The notes under the pieces are model-generated. The model had not been told where the DNA came from. It was given only the letters and a program-made list of their open reading frames with translations, and made no database searches. A stretch of 64,000 nt of DNA from Candidatus Sulfuricurvum sp. RIFRC-1 (GTDB lineage Bacteria > Campylobacterota > Campylobacteria > Campylobacterales > Sulfurimonadaceae), in NCBI RefSeq assembly GCF_000310245.1, contig NC_020505.1, forward strand, positions 2,080,001 to 2,144,000, in the 5' to 3' direction. Numbering within the stretch: the stretch's first letter is position 1; every line of letters starts with the position of its first letter. The position numbers were made by a program, and so were the translations under genes. Shown here in pieces: positions 25,257 through 35,280 of the stretch.

Positions 25257-26924
25257 TTATGAAAACGCCCGATTAAGAGCGCTAAACATCGCTTTAATCG
25301 AAGCGACCGTGATATCATTATCACACCCTACTCCGAAAAATTTCTCCAAACTCTCCGTCTGAATTTCGATATAGGCTACCGCCTCGGCACTGGAAAGCTC
25401 TCCGCGTGAATGTTCCGAGTACGAGAGAATTTTAAAATTGTGCGAATATTCCACCATCAACGCATTTTTACACGCATCGATCGGTCCGTTTCCCTGCCCT
25501 TCGCTTCGGATCGTTTTGCCGTTATGGGTGTATTCCAACACACATTTGGCGGAGTGCTCTTTGGCGCTCTCCGAGAGAACTGAATAATCAACAAACTCGA
25601 TGTCGTGCGGTTCACCGAAATAGGTCTTTTCAAAAATCTCTAAAATCTCTTCGCTTGAGAGTTCGCGTCCCGCTTCGTCCGTTACTTTTTGGACAATGGT
25701 TCCGATTTCAGGGTGCATTTTTTTCGGCAGCGAATAGCCGAATTTATCTTCGAGTACGTAGGCAACTCCCCCTTTGCCCGATTGGGAATTGATACGAATA
25801 ATCCCCTCGTAGTTGCGCCCAACATCCTGAGGATCGATTGGAAGATACGGTACTTCCCAGAATGCATCGTCTTTGGCACGCTGATACGCTAACCCTTTGT
25901 TAATCGCATCTTGGTGGGAACCTGAAAACGCCGTATATACGAGTTCACCGACATAGGGGTGACGCTCATGGGTTTTCATATCGGTGCACTCTTCGACGAC
26001 TCGAACCACCGTCTCTAAATCGCTGAAATCAAGCTCCGGATCAACCCCTTGGGTGTACATGTTGAGCGCGAGGGTGATGATATCGACGTTTCCGGTGCGC
26101 TCGCCGTTAGAGAGCAACGTCCCCTCGACACGATCTGCCCCCGCGAGCAACGCCAACTCCGTCGCCGCAACCGAGGTTCCACGGTCATTGTGGGTGTGGG
26201 TCGAGATCAGCACATGCTCACGGTTGCTCAAATGTCGGCTCATCCACTCGATCTGATCGGCATAAACGTTCGGTGTCGCCATCTCGACCGTCGCCGGAAG
26301 GTTAATCACCACTTTACGCTCTGCACTAATCCCCCAGCGTTCGGTCACAGCGTTACAGATACGGGCGGCAAATTCCAACTCCGTCCCCGTAAAACTCTCA
26401 GGGGAGTATTCGAGCATGATTTCGCCATCGTGCTTCGCTGCGCGGGCTTTGACCATATCGACACCCTCCATCGCTAACGCGATGATCTCATCTTGTTCTT
26501 TGCCGAAGACGATCTTACGCTGTGCCACCGAGGTGGAGTTATACAAATGGACAATTGCTTTTTTGACCCCGGCTAACGCTTCAAATGTTTTATCGATCAA
26601 ATGTTCGCGCGCTTGGACGAGGACTTGAACCGTCACGTCATCAGGGATTAACTTTTGCTCCACAAGGGTGCGTAAAAAGTCAAATTCGACCTTCGATGCG
26701 GAAGGGAATCCTACCTCGATATTTTTAAATCCGAGTTTCAGCAAGAGTGAGAAGAGAGAGAGTTTTTGATCCAAATTCATCGGGGTGATCAACGCTTGGT
26801 TTCCGTCGCGAAGATCGACACTGCACCAGATAGGGGCATGCGTGATGGTTTTAGATGGCCAAATACGATTTGGCAAATCAACTTGTGGATAAGGGCGGTA
26901 TTTGCCCACAGATGCGTGTTTCAT
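25257..26924 (-). CDS. leuA: 2-isopropylmalate synthase
   Basis: First committed enzyme of leucine synthesis: acetyl-CoA plus 2-oxoisovalerate to 2-isopropylmalate. The 555-aa protein is of the longer LeuA type, with CSVDLRDGNQALITPM at the start of the HMGL-like TIM barrel, the metal-binding STHTHNDRGTSVA, GTLLSNGERTGNVD, and a C-terminal regulatory domain (from about residue 420) for leucine feedback. ATG 26924 has AGGAG six bases upstream. A TATAAT at 26985-26990 (minus strand) is its likely promoter. It stands alone; no other leu gene is near. Confidence 0.95.
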   Translation of the reverse strand: MKHASVGKYRPYPQVDLPNRIWPSKTITHAPIWCSVDLRDGNQALITPMNLDQKLSLFSLLLKLGFKNIEVGFPSASKVEFDFLRTLVEQKLIPDDVTVQVLVQAREHLIDKTFEALAGVKKAIVHLYNSTSVAQRKIVFGKEQDEIIALAMEGVDMVKARAAKHDGEIMLEYSPESFTGTELEFAARICNAVTERWGISAERKVVINLPATVEMATPNVYADQIEWMSRHLSNREHVLISTHTHNDRGTSVAATELALLAGADRVEGTLLSNGERTGNVDIITLALNMYTQGVDPELDFSDLETVVRVVEECTDMKTHERHPYVGELVYTAFSGSHQDAINKGLAYQRAKDDAFWEVPYLPIDPQDVGRNYEGIIRINSQSGKGGVAYVLEDKFGYSLPKKMHPEIGTIVQKVTDEAGRELSSEEILEIFEKTYFGEPHDIEFVDYSVLSESAKEHSAKCVLEYTHNGKTIRSEGQGNGPIDACKNALMVEYSHNFKILSYSEHSRGELSSAEAVAYIEIQTESLEKFFGVGCDNDITVASIKAMFSALNRAFS

Positions 26925-26984
26925 ACGAAACTCCTATAATAATCTCTTCTCAATTGCTCTTGCTGAGGGCAAATGAGTGGCGTG

Positions 26985-26990
26985 ATTATA
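26985..26990 (-). promoter_or_regulatory. -10 box TATAAT upstream of leuA
   Basis: Minus-strand context TTGCTATAATCACG, 61 nt before the leuA ATG. Same GCTATAAT form as other promoters in this window. No leader peptide rich in Leu codons is seen in the 60-nt leader. Confidence 0.5.
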
Positions 26991-27031
26991 GCAAAAAGGG
27001 CTTTTATCCGTATTATTGAGTCAATTTGTAT

Positions 27032-27037
27032 TATAAT
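27032..27037 (+). promoter_or_regulatory. -10 box TATAAT upstream of the MSHA-like operon
   Basis: GTATTATAATATTTAGGAG, about 30 nt before the ATG of the MshQ-like gene. It is the only -10-like element seen ahead of the 15-kb operon; a -35 box is not evident. Confidence 0.45.
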
Positions 27038-27067
27038 ATTTAGGAGTTAGTGAAAGGGGCAAAGAAG

Positions 27068-30000
27068 ATGGAAGAAAACTGTTCACCAAAACAAAAAACT
27101 TTATCTTTATTAAGTACTCTTTGTTTGATGTTGTTTTTTACGGTAAATCTCTATAGTGCCTCCATTATCACTTCAGCGACATTTAATGGAGCCGCAACGA
27201 CTACAGTTTATTCCTCCGATTCTGTTACGGTAGCTGTCAATGCATCCGTCCCAAGTAATAACAATGCTGATCGGTGGAGATCTACGGCATGGCGAATCGG
27301 TAACAGTGGAAGTTATACGTGTCAAAATACCAATAATTTTAACGGAATCGGAAACTATTCAACTTCTTTCACAATCACAGCCCCAAGTACGAGCGGAACG
27401 TATCCAATTAGCCTTATTGCCTATAGCGATAACGGATGTTCCTCAGATGCGAGCAACACCTATACAACGGCAAATGCACTAACCGTTATGGTTGATCAGA
27501 CTACTTATACCCAAACCCGAAATTTTACCCTCCGCCAATCACTTAACGCACGCGGTGATATTCGGCTTATCGGAAATACCGTCTTGTGTAAAAGCAGTAA
27601 CGGTGGATCAACCGGAACCTGTGTTGCACCCGGCAATAATGAAGCCAATAATGCTTTTTACGCTATTTACAACGACATTGATTCCGATGGGTCAACGACC
27701 AGTTCTTCATCCGCAGATCTCTCTCTTCCTGCCGGATCAAAAATCCTCTGGGCTGGGTTGTATTGGCAGGGACAATTCCCAACCAATTACACCACCGATA
27801 AAAACAGTGTCAAAACAATCAAATTTAAAAGACCGGGCGGGGCATATCAAAGCGTAACCGCTTCCCAAATCGATTACATTAGTACAACCAATACCCCCTA
27901 CCAAGGCTTTGCGGATGTAACTTCTTTAATGAATGTCAACGCACCAAACGGTACCTACCATATTGCCGATCTTAAAACCAAATTAGGTACCAGTGCTTAT
28001 GGAGCATGGTCTTTAAGTATTATGTACGAAGACGCTACCGATAACCTTAAAAACATGACCGAATATGACGGATTTAAAGCAATTTATGCGAGCGGTTCAA
28101 CTCAAACTATTAATGTATCAGGATTCCGTACCCCTCTAAGCGGAACAGTAAATTCTACCTTTTTCATCTTCGGTGCAGAAGGAGATGCCGCTTATGCGTA
28201 TGAAGGGTTACAAATCCAAAACGGTTCGGGGGTATTAACCAATATTTTCAATACTCTCAATCCTTCAAATAACCAGTTCAACTCCAATATTACGTACAAA
28301 AACGCTTATGTCACCAGTAGAAATCCGGCATGGCAAAACACCGCCGGTATCGATATTGATACCTATGATATTTCCGGAGTTCTTGGAAACAATCAGACAT
28401 CGACCCAAATCAAAATCATTGGGAACGGAGGAGATCAATATTACGTCGGTACCTTTGGATTCGCAACTCAAATATACTCTCCAACCATCGGAAATTTTGA
28501 CAAAAACGTCTCGGTAACCTATGAATCGAACCAAACCTGCGGAACGGATAAAGACCTGCGGGGGGCAACCTTAAACTATGAAGTGAATTTTGAGAATACC
28601 GGAACAGAAGCGGCATCTACCGTTCGTGTCTATGATGATTTTCAAAGCAACGGAATACTCAGTTATCTCGATATGACACAAACAACCGTTCCAACGGTAC
28701 AACTCATCAGCGGCACCGCCGCATCAACCATCACATGTGATAAAAATGCTACTGCAGTCTATTGCGATTTTAACCGGATTAATATCGGTACCAAATATAA
28801 AATCAATTTTAGTACTAAAGTTCCAAGCTCTCTTGTCGTAACAAGTGATATAAGCCTAAACAATACTGCAAACGCACACTATTATAATGCTGCCACAGGT
28901 GAAGAAATCACTCAACTTGCTTCCAGTAATATGGAAATTGCGGGAGGAATTTGTGCTGTTCTCCCCGTAGCGAACTACCGCCTCGATGAATGCTTATGGG
29001 GTGGAATAAGCAATGAAATATTGGATTCCAGCGGAAATGGATTAAATGGGACATCCGTTAATAGCCCTCTCAAAATTGCGGGAGAAATATGTACGGGAGG
29101 AAAATTCAAAGGAGCCAGTACCAATACAAACATTACAATTGCAAATAACTCCCATTTGAATCTTGCCAACGAACTCTCTATCAGTGTATGGGTCAATCCC
29201 TCTTCATGGCCAACATCCGATTTACGTACAATAGCTTCTAAAGATACCAACTACGAGTTTCATCTCAATAACAGTGGTCGTGTCAATTGGTGGTGGGGTA
29301 CAGGAAATTTTACCGGATCAAGCGCCGTTCCTCTGAACACGTGGACGCATATTGCTTTGACCTATAAAAGCGGTGAACAAAAAATCTACATCAATGGGGT
29401 TGAGGATGGCAGTGCTACCTACACCGGAATACTGCCCCAAAATAGTTTACCTTTTTATATCGGCGTAGATTACAATTATCCCTCACGAACCTTTGACGGA
29501 TCAATCGATGAAGTTAAAATATTTGATCGGGCATTGTCTCAAACCGAAATTTCATCCATCTATTCTAATGAATCTTCCGGTAATAACTTTAACGGATCAA
29601 TCCGAACATGTCCTAATTGTGCCATCATTCCCGATCCAGCCGTTTCTTTCGATGCATGGGACTCTTTCCGCTCCATAGACGATCGCAATATCTCAACTAA
29701 AGTCGTCTCTAAACCCTTTGACCTCACTGTCGCCTCACTCAATGAAACCAACGACGGTTATCAAGATTTTAACGGTACCGTTTGCGCCCGTTTGATTGAT
29801 ACTGCAGGAACCGCTCTTACCGATTGGACTAAACTCACCTATGCCGCTGAGCAGACTAAAACTGCAACCTTTATCCTCGACCGTGCTATCGGAGGAGGTG
29901 ATAGTGCCGGAGTTCGTCTCATGTGGGAAAAAGATGCCCCTGTCTCAACGACGTGTGATGCTCTGACGGCTACCGATACAATTGTTGCCAGCGACCGTTT

Positions 30001-31354
30001 TGCGGTACGTCCCGCAGTATTCAGTATTACAGCTCCTAATGCCGTCGCAGGGGTCGATTTTAATGTCATATTTGCTGCCCCTAATTTTTCAGGAAGCCCA
30101 TCAACCGCTTATAACGAAAGTGTTCCCGGAAGCTTTGAAATCGCCATCGGCGAACACAATTCACTTTGCGGCGTTGGAACCTTTAATCCGTCTCTTACCT
30201 TGTTCAGCTTTGTCAACGGAACCAAAACTTTAACAACACGCTATTCAGAAGTGGGTGTCCTCGACATCAACATCACCGATCTCACTAAAGCGTGCGGTGC
30301 GAAGTATGCTAATGTCGATTGCGATGATGCAAATGTCGCCGGATACTATAGCTCCGCAAGTGATTTACCTATCGGATTAACCCAAGCACAAATTACGATT
30401 AAGCCGCATCATTTCGATGTAACGGGAACCCTCACTAATTTCGCGGGAGGAAATTTCACCTATCTCTCCGATGATCTCAACATGTCCGCCGCACTGGATC
30501 TCAACATCACCGCTAAAAACGGCGAAGGTAATACTACTGCCAATTACAGTTCAGCGTGTTATGCTAAAAATACCGATTTAACACTCGTCCATTCGAGTGT
30601 CCCTAGCCCCCTGACCAAAATTCTCTATTCTGAAACACTCACTACAGTAAACACCAATGTACTAAAAGGTGACCCATGGACATTGAGTTTGAATTCAAGC
30701 TTGTTTAATAGCGGTTCAGTCGCCCCAAATATCGATTTCAATTTCGACAGGTCTCCTAGTAAACCTCTTAATCCGTTTGATTTCAACATCACCTCCGCAA
30801 CCGCAACAGACGCTGATGCAGTTACTGGGACAGGAGCGCCGCTAGGAGATAGTACATTTGTCTATGGTCGTGCACGTGCCTATGATATTACGACCAATAC
30901 TTCCCCAGTCAATGTGCCGATCGAGTTTGAAGTTTACAGTACCACCTCATCGGGATTTGTGAGCGGGATGCCGCAAAACGTCCTCAAATGGTATCGCAAT
31001 ATCGATCACGACACTGCCGCTGAGGGAAATGTACTCTTAGGCGGATTTAGTGCCGGGGTAACCGATAGTGCAATCAATACATCGACAGCTCCAGCCAATG
31101 GGCTTCAGATTATAGAGGTCACCTCAACAACCGATCGAATCATCCATTTGGATATCAGCCCGTGGTTATGGTATTCTCCCAAATATACTTACGATTACAG
31201 CGGGAATTGTACACGACATCCGTGTTTCAACTACGACTACACCGACGCAACTGGCGGGATAAAAGGGGTGAACAGCGGAACGTTCCAAGGGAGTGACTTT
31301 CAAATGACACCGGCGAAAAACATTACCAATAAAGGGGTAAAAATCTTTCGATGA
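27068..31354 (+). CDS. MshQ-like giant surface adhesin with LamG domain
   Basis: 1428-aa exported protein. In order: a signal/anchor helix (LSLLSTLCLMLFFTVNLYSA), an Ig-like repeat region, a DUF11/DUF3344-like region (residues ~150-630, with GDIRLIGNTV, LPAGSKILWAGLYW and LNYEVNFENTGTEAAS), a LamG/concanavalin-like domain (~640-830, with SISVWVNPSSW, IALTYKSGEQKIYINGV and GSIDEVKIFDRAL), and a C-terminal DUF6701-type region found in MshQ (IKPHHFDVTGTLTNF, VNVPIEFEVYS). Cysteines recur in the linkers. AAAGGGG lies before ATG 27068; a GTG at 27050 is less likely. The stop overlaps the next pilin gene by four bases. Likely pilus-tip or surface adhesin. Confidence 0.75.
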   Translation: MEENCSPKQKTLSLLSTLCLMLFFTVNLYSASIITSATFNGAATTTVYSSDSVTVAVNASVPSNNNADRWRSTAWRIGNSGSYTCQNTNNFNGIGNYSTSFTITAPSTSGTYPISLIAYSDNGCSSDASNTYTTANALTVMVDQTTYTQTRNFTLRQSLNARGDIRLIGNTVLCKSSNGGSTGTCVAPGNNEANNAFYAIYNDIDSDGSTTSSSSADLSLPAGSKILWAGLYWQGQFPTNYTTDKNSVKTIKFKRPGGAYQSVTASQIDYISTTNTPYQGFADVTSLMNVNAPNGTYHIADLKTKLGTSAYGAWSLSIMYEDATDNLKNMTEYDGFKAIYASGSTQTINVSGFRTPLSGTVNSTFFIFGAEGDAAYAYEGLQIQNGSGVLTNIFNTLNPSNNQFNSNITYKNAYVTSRNPAWQNTAGIDIDTYDISGVLGNNQTSTQIKIIGNGGDQYYVGTFGFATQIYSPTIGNFDKNVSVTYESNQTCGTDKDLRGATLNYEVNFENTGTEAASTVRVYDDFQSNGILSYLDMTQTTVPTVQLISGTAASTITCDKNATAVYCDFNRINIGTKYKINFSTKVPSSLVVTSDISLNNTANAHYYNAATGEEITQLASSNMEIAGGICAVLPVANYRLDECLWGGISNEILDSSGNGLNGTSVNSPLKIAGEICTGGKFKGASTNTNITIANNSHLNLANELSISVWVNPSSWPTSDLRTIASKDTNYEFHLNNSGRVNWWWGTGNFTGSSAVPLNTWTHIALTYKSGEQKIYINGVEDGSATYTGILPQNSLPFYIGVDYNYPSRTFDGSIDEVKIFDRALSQTEISSIYSNESSGNNFNGSIRTCPNCAIIPDPAVSFDAWDSFRSIDDRNISTKVVSKPFDLTVASLNETNDGYQDFNGTVCARLIDTAGTALTDWTKLTYAAEQTKTATFILDRAIGGGDSAGVRLMWEKDAPVSTTCDALTATDTIVASDRFAVRPAVFSITAPNAVAGVDFNVIFAAPNFSGSPSTAYNESVPGSFEIAIGEHNSLCGVGTFNPSLTLFSFVNGTKTLTTRYSEVGVLDINITDLTKACGAKYANVDCDDANVAGYYSSASDLPIGLTQAQITIKPHHFDVTGTLTNFAGGNFTYLSDDLNMSAALDLNITAKNGEGNTTANYSSACYAKNTDLTLVHSSVPSPLTKILYSETLTTVNTNVLKGDPWTLSLNSSLFNSGSVAPNIDFNFDRSPSKPLNPFDFNITSATATDADAVTGTGAPLGDSTFVYGRARAYDITTNTSPVNVPIEFEVYSTTSSGFVSGMPQNVLKWYRNIDHDTAAEGNVLLGGFSAGVTDSAINTSTAPANGLQIIEVTSTTDRIIHLDISPWLWYSPKYTYDYSGNCTRHPCFNYDYTDATGGIKGVNSGTFQGSDFQMTPAKNITNKGVKIFR

Positions 31355-32001
31355 GAAAAGGTCTGACTCTAATTGAACTCATCCTCTCGATGGTGATCAT
31401 CGGAATCGTCTTTACCGTCATTCCCCGTCTGGTGATGTCGATGAACCAAAGCACCCAAGTGACGATCAAAGAAGAGGCAATGTACAATGCCATGGCGCAG
31501 ATGGGAATGATCCTTAATTTGCCATGGGATAACAATAACACCCAAAATCCTCAAATCCTGAGCGTGAATGCGGGAGATGCAGCCTATGATTGCAACCTCA
31601 CCACCGGATACCGTGTCGGCGGATTTGTAGGAGGTCGCAACTGCATCGCACCTCCGCTCATCAGCTATAACGCCGGGCCGATTCAGAAAGAAGACGCTGA
31701 GAGCAACGACATCGACGATTTTCACGATACCAACATCACGGCCGATAAAAACTGTTCGGCTACTCTTAAAAAAGGGCTTTACGCCATCGGAACTACCGTA
31801 ATCTATGTCAATGATCCCGCCTCTGCCGGAACCGCTGCTTTATCCACCGTTGACAAAGCGCCGCAATATTCCAATACCAAATACATACTCGTCCGTGTTG
31901 GATACGGAAGCGACAGCCAACACAAAGGGTGCATCACCGCACTGCAATACCACTCTTTCAACATCGGCAATATCCAAATCAACTCTCGGAACTGGAACTG
32001 A
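31351..32001 (+). CDS. type IV pilin-like protein 1
   Basis: 216-aa prepilin with a short basic leader MRKG cut before LTLIELILSMVIIGIV: Gly at -1 and Glu at +5 of the mature protein, which is canonical for prepilin peptidase. The N-terminal hydrophobic helix is followed by a globular part with four or more Cys. It corresponds in position to the minor pilins (MshO/MshC/MshD-like) of MSHA loci; the exact equivalent cannot be fixed. It overlaps its neighbours by four and one bases. Confidence 0.85.
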   Translation: MRKGLTLIELILSMVIIGIVFTVIPRLVMSMNQSTQVTIKEEAMYNAMAQMGMILNLPWDNNNTQNPQILSVNAGDAAYDCNLTTGYRVGGFVGGRNCIAPPLISYNAGPIQKEDAESNDIDDFHDTNITADKNCSATLKKGLYAIGTTVIYVNDPASAGTAALSTVDKAPQYSNTKYILVRVGYGSDSQHKGCITALQYHSFNIGNIQINSRNWN

Positions 32002-32882
32002 TGAAACGTCCTGGCTATACCCTCATCGAGATTATCATCACCGTTGCCATTACCGGTATCCTCTCGGTAGGAATGTTCAAAGCTTTTGAAGCGATAACTC
32101 TGCGAAGCGAAAAAGCCAAAATCCTCACTACCCTCTCAATCGATAGCCAAAGTGCTCTGGATCAAATCAGTATTCTGCTGTACAACCGTTCCCCGATGTC
32201 GGTAAACGGCTATACTCTCGGAGATCCAACCCGTACCCCTATTGCAACCGCAACCGATAAAAAAATCATCGAATGGCTTGGGCTTGCCAGTGAAAGTTAC
32301 CTTGCCGGAGATTACAGCGGTTTTGTCGATATGAACCGTTCCGATTATGCCACCGCTACCCTCTATTCTCCTCAGACCACCAAAACAGCTATCGAAAATA
32401 CACAAATTGCAAAATGGGGAAGCTTTAACTGGGCTAATAATAACATTGCGCTCGTTTTTTCAGGAACATTTGACGAGGGAAATTCGGCAGTACATTCCAT
32501 ATCTATGACCACAGACAATGCCATCATTTTCAGTGGTATTGCCCCCACGACCATCTATGAAAAATACAATCTCGTTGATTCGGCCTATGCCGTCGCCCGG
32601 GGTGAAGATATCGATCAGAGTGCTACATCATGTATCAACTCTTTGGGGATCAAGGACATAAACAATACTCTTTTTCTTTTTTATGATTACCGTCCGTGGA
32701 AAGGGGAGACTTTTTGTGCCGACATTCCTAACGGAACGGGACAAGTCAGTATTCTCGCCACCAATGTCAATGCCTTCCGTGCACAGATGATCAATAGCAC
32801 CATCCGCCTCTCCATCGATACCAACCGCACGGTGCGCGGGGGAAATCCTGTACGATTATCCAAACAAAAGGTGGTGTTCTGA
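32001..32882 (+). CDS. type IV pilin-like protein 2 (MshO-like)
   Basis: 293-aa prepilin: leader MKRPG then YTLIEIIITVAITGILS, with Gly -1 and Glu +5. The mature part is longer than that of typical pilins, as in MshO/PilW-like minor pilins. The ATG at 32001 overlaps the previous stop as TGATG. An alternative reading that opens at 31929 lies inside the upstream gene and is rejected. Two Cys are seen in the C-terminal third (SCINSLGI, FCADIPNG). Confidence 0.85.
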   Translation: MKRPGYTLIEIIITVAITGILSVGMFKAFEAITLRSEKAKILTTLSIDSQSALDQISILLYNRSPMSVNGYTLGDPTRTPIATATDKKIIEWLGLASESYLAGDYSGFVDMNRSDYATATLYSPQTTKTAIENTQIAKWGSFNWANNNIALVFSGTFDEGNSAVHSISMTTDNAIIFSGIAPTTIYEKYNLVDSAYAVARGEDIDQSATSCINSLGIKDINNTLFLFYDYRPWKGETFCADIPNGTGQVSILATNVNAFRAQMINSTIRLSIDTNRTVRGGNPVRLSKQKVVF

Positions 32883-33322
32883 TGCGTCACGGTTTCGGAT
32901 TACCGCAGGTTTTACTCATTATCCTCTTTATCGGGGGGATCGTCACTGTTACCATGCGATACGCTTCGCTTGGGGCACAGCATTATGCCGACAGCTATAC
33001 CCGCGAACAGGCGGAGCTCTTTTTACAAAGTGCTACCGAAGCGGCATTAATGCGCCTTAGTGCCTATGACCGCACTGCTGGAAGCTGTCTCGGAAGTCTC
33101 ACCGTCCGCTCATCGGACAATAAATTTGATGCCAATGTAACGATCGAGCGGTACTATTTAGCCGATGGCAGTATGTGCAACAACGGAGTCGCCTATACTC
33201 CGATCCAATCCGAAGAGTCGCACGGAATGGTGAGTATGCGGGTTATCGTCACCTCTGATAGCACCAATGCTAAAATCCTCCATCCGATCCGACTGGAGCG
33301 AAGGAGCTTGCAACGCCCATGA
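32882..33322 (+). CDS. MshP/PilX-like pilus assembly protein
   Basis: 146-aa protein with leader MRHG followed by FGLPQVLLIILFIGGIVTVT. It looks like a prepilin but has Gln instead of Glu at +5, as MshP/PilX/GspK-like proteins often lack the usual Glu. The following AQHYADSYTREQAELFLQSATEAALMRLSAYDR is typical of PilX-like proteins (helical, with the A-x-x-A-x-x-x-AL-R pattern). It overlaps the preceding stop by one base (TGATG) and the next start by four. Confidence 0.75.
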   Translation: MRHGFGLPQVLLIILFIGGIVTVTMRYASLGAQHYADSYTREQAELFLQSATEAALMRLSAYDRTAGSCLGSLTVRSSDNKFDANVTIERYYLADGSMCNNGVAYTPIQSEESHGMVSMRVIVTSDSTNAKILHPIRLERRSLQRP

Positions 33323-33759
33323 AACGAAACGCTTTTTCTCTCATTGAGCTTATCTTTGTTATCGTCCTTATCGGAGTAATGAGCGGTATCGGATTTTATA
33401 TGAGTCAGCCCGATTATGCCCGTCAAGATGCCCAATACACTCTGCTAAAACTCAAAGAGGCACGCTACCGTGCATTGGGCTATGACGCGCTGGATAATGC
33501 AGGATGTGTCACCCTGACCCAAGCCGCATTATCCGATAACGAAACGCCACAACATGAGATTAAATCAACCATCACCCTGACCCCGAATATTCCGACTGTC
33601 TGTTTTGACGGAATGGGGAAACCGCACAATGGAAATTCGGTAACATTAAATACTTTATTACCGAACGAATTAACTATAAATTTTAAAAACGGTGACAAAA
33701 ATGCCACTATTCGCCTGTTTAGTGGAACGGGATATGCTATAATCCCTTGCAATAACTAA
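33319..33759 (+). CDS. type IV pilin-like protein 3
   Basis: 146-aa prepilin: leader MKRNA then FSLIELIFVIVLIGVMSGIG. Glu is at +5, but the residue before the cleavage site is Ala instead of Gly, which is uncommon although tolerated in some prepilins. Two Cys lie in the globular part (NAGCVTL, PTVCFDG) and one at the C-terminus (IIPCNN), a position that suits the C-terminal disulfide loop. A 57-nt AT-rich gap follows, the longest inside this operon. Confidence 0.85.
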   Translation: MKRNAFSLIELIFVIVLIGVMSGIGFYMSQPDYARQDAQYTLLKLKEARYRALGYDALDNAGCVTLTQAALSDNETPQHEIKSTITLTPNIPTVCFDGMGKPHNGNSVTLNTLLPNELTINFKNGDKNATIRLFSGTGYAIIPCNN

Positions 33760-33816
33760 TTTAATTTTTTAATTTTGCCGATATAGGTACTAACAAAAAA
33801 CGTGGCAAGCAGGGTA

Positions 33817-35280
33817 ATGGAACATCAAAAACTACTTTTCATAGAGCATGATCGGATCCGTACCTACCAAGAGGGTCTATTCAGAGACCCTTCTGCACGT
33901 GAGTATAAAGAGCTCTCATCCGGCGCGATCGTCCCATTGTCCCTGCTCAATACCCACACCCTGAAACTACCCGATCGCCTGAGTGAAGATGAACTTCGTA
34001 TCCAAGTTGAAATTCGGATGTTTGAAGAGGGGAACCTCAGCAGCGATGAAGAGTACACGATCGATTATATCCGTCATTCGATTACAACCGATGATAGCGA
34101 TTTGGTTGAAGTCTTCGCCCTCTCTCTCACCAAAGCAAACGAATATTTCGGAGCTTCCCTCGCTAAATCACCTTCGATTGACCGTATCATCCCCGGATTT
34201 ATGATATATGGATCCCTCTACCCGACCTTATCCGCTCAAAATGATCTGTTTATCTACTGGGGTGAAGAAGAGGCCTATGCCGCTATCTACCAAGAGGGGC
34301 ACTACATCGCCCATCGCAGTATCGAAACCCTCGCTTCCATCGCCGTCGATACAGGCTTAGATCTTCCTAAACTCAAAAACTTCTTGCATACCAAAGGGGT
34401 GATTGAAGAAAATTATCTTCCCGAAGAGTTAAATAAATACATCCTTCTCCAAGAAAAAATCGGTAAAAACATCGAGCGGATTGTCCATACTATCAACCAC
34501 AAAAGAGGACTCTTCGGCCTTAGCGGAATCGATAACTGCTACCTCGATTTCGAAGGGGAAAGTATCCTCGGACTGAACAGTGTTTTTGAAGCGTATGGAG
34601 TTAAAGGGGTAACCTTTACGTCTCTAACACGAGAAGGATGCCCTCTTGAGAGTATTCATGATGCCCTCTGCAGTGACGCGCTCGCTGAATCTAAAGAGGG
34701 GATGCTTAACCTTTCCCCCTATTTACGTAAAGCCCCTTGGTACAAACGTGAAAGCGGAAAGTTTTTAGGTTTTGTAGGGGGCTCACTCCTTCTTATATTG
34801 ATTACTTCCATTTCAATTGGTTGGATGATCAGTAATGAAGAGAGTCGTCAGACTGAGTTAACTGCCCAACTCGATACCCTCAAAAAAGAGACTTCAACCC
34901 TCGCAGCAACACTCAAACAAAATAATGCCCGTCTCCATGAAGAGCAAAACAAATCCAAATCCCTTCGGCATGAGATAGCTCTCTATCACGGTGCGGAAGA
35001 TACTGCCGTTTTGATTCATGATATGCATGCCGCGCGTCAGCAGTTTCTCCTCGATACCACCGCCGAACTGGGACGTTATCGCCTCGGAGCGATGTTGATG
35101 GAACAAAACGGTTCCAAAGAGATGAATATTCTTGTTGTTTCAGAGTATCGCAAACGTGATGACATCGCCAAACTAATGAGCGGCTTATACGCTCGCGGAT
35201 ATCAGGATGTTCAAACCCATGAGATCAAACTGGACAATAACAATACGACCTATAACAGTCTCGTAAAGGTGACGCGATGA
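33817..35280 (+). CDS. GspL-like PilM-PilN fusion protein (MshI position)
   Basis: 487-aa bitopic inner-membrane protein. A cytoplasmic N-terminal domain of about 310 residues resembles the actin-like PilM/GspL domain, followed by one membrane helix (FVGGSLLLILITSISIGWM) and a periplasmic coiled coil with a PilN-like ferredoxin fold (NILVVSEYRKRDDIAKLMSGL). This is the GspL layout, which in MSHA loci belongs to MshI or MshI1/I2. The ATG at 33817 is preferred; the longer frame starts at GTG 33802 without a visible ribosome binding site. It forms the inner-membrane alignment complex with the next two genes. Confidence 0.7.
   Translation: MEHQKLLFIEHDRIRTYQEGLFRDPSAREYKELSSGAIVPLSLLNTHTLKLPDRLSEDELRIQVEIRMFEEGNLSSDEEYTIDYIRHSITTDDSDLVEVFALSLTKANEYFGASLAKSPSIDRIIPGFMIYGSLYPTLSAQNDLFIYWGEEEAYAAIYQEGHYIAHRSIETLASIAVDTGLDLPKLKNFLHTKGVIEENYLPEELNKYILLQEKIGKNIERIVHTINHKRGLFGLSGIDNCYLDFEGESILGLNSVFEAYGVKGVTFTSLTREGCPLESIHDALCSDALAESKEGMLNLSPYLRKAPWYKRESGKFLGFVGGSLLLILITSISIGWMISNEESRQTELTAQLDTLKKETSTLAATLKQNNARLHEEQNKSKSLRHEIALYHGAEDTAVLIHDMHAARQQFLLDTTAELGRYRLGAMLMEQNGSKEMNILVVSEYRKRDDIAKLMSGLYARGYQDVQTHEIKLDNNNTTYNSLVKVTR

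Noticed and set aside
26925-26984. Leucine attenuator or T-box leader before leuA
   Set aside because: The leader is about 60 nt or less, with no Leu-rich short frame and no terminator/antiterminator pair.
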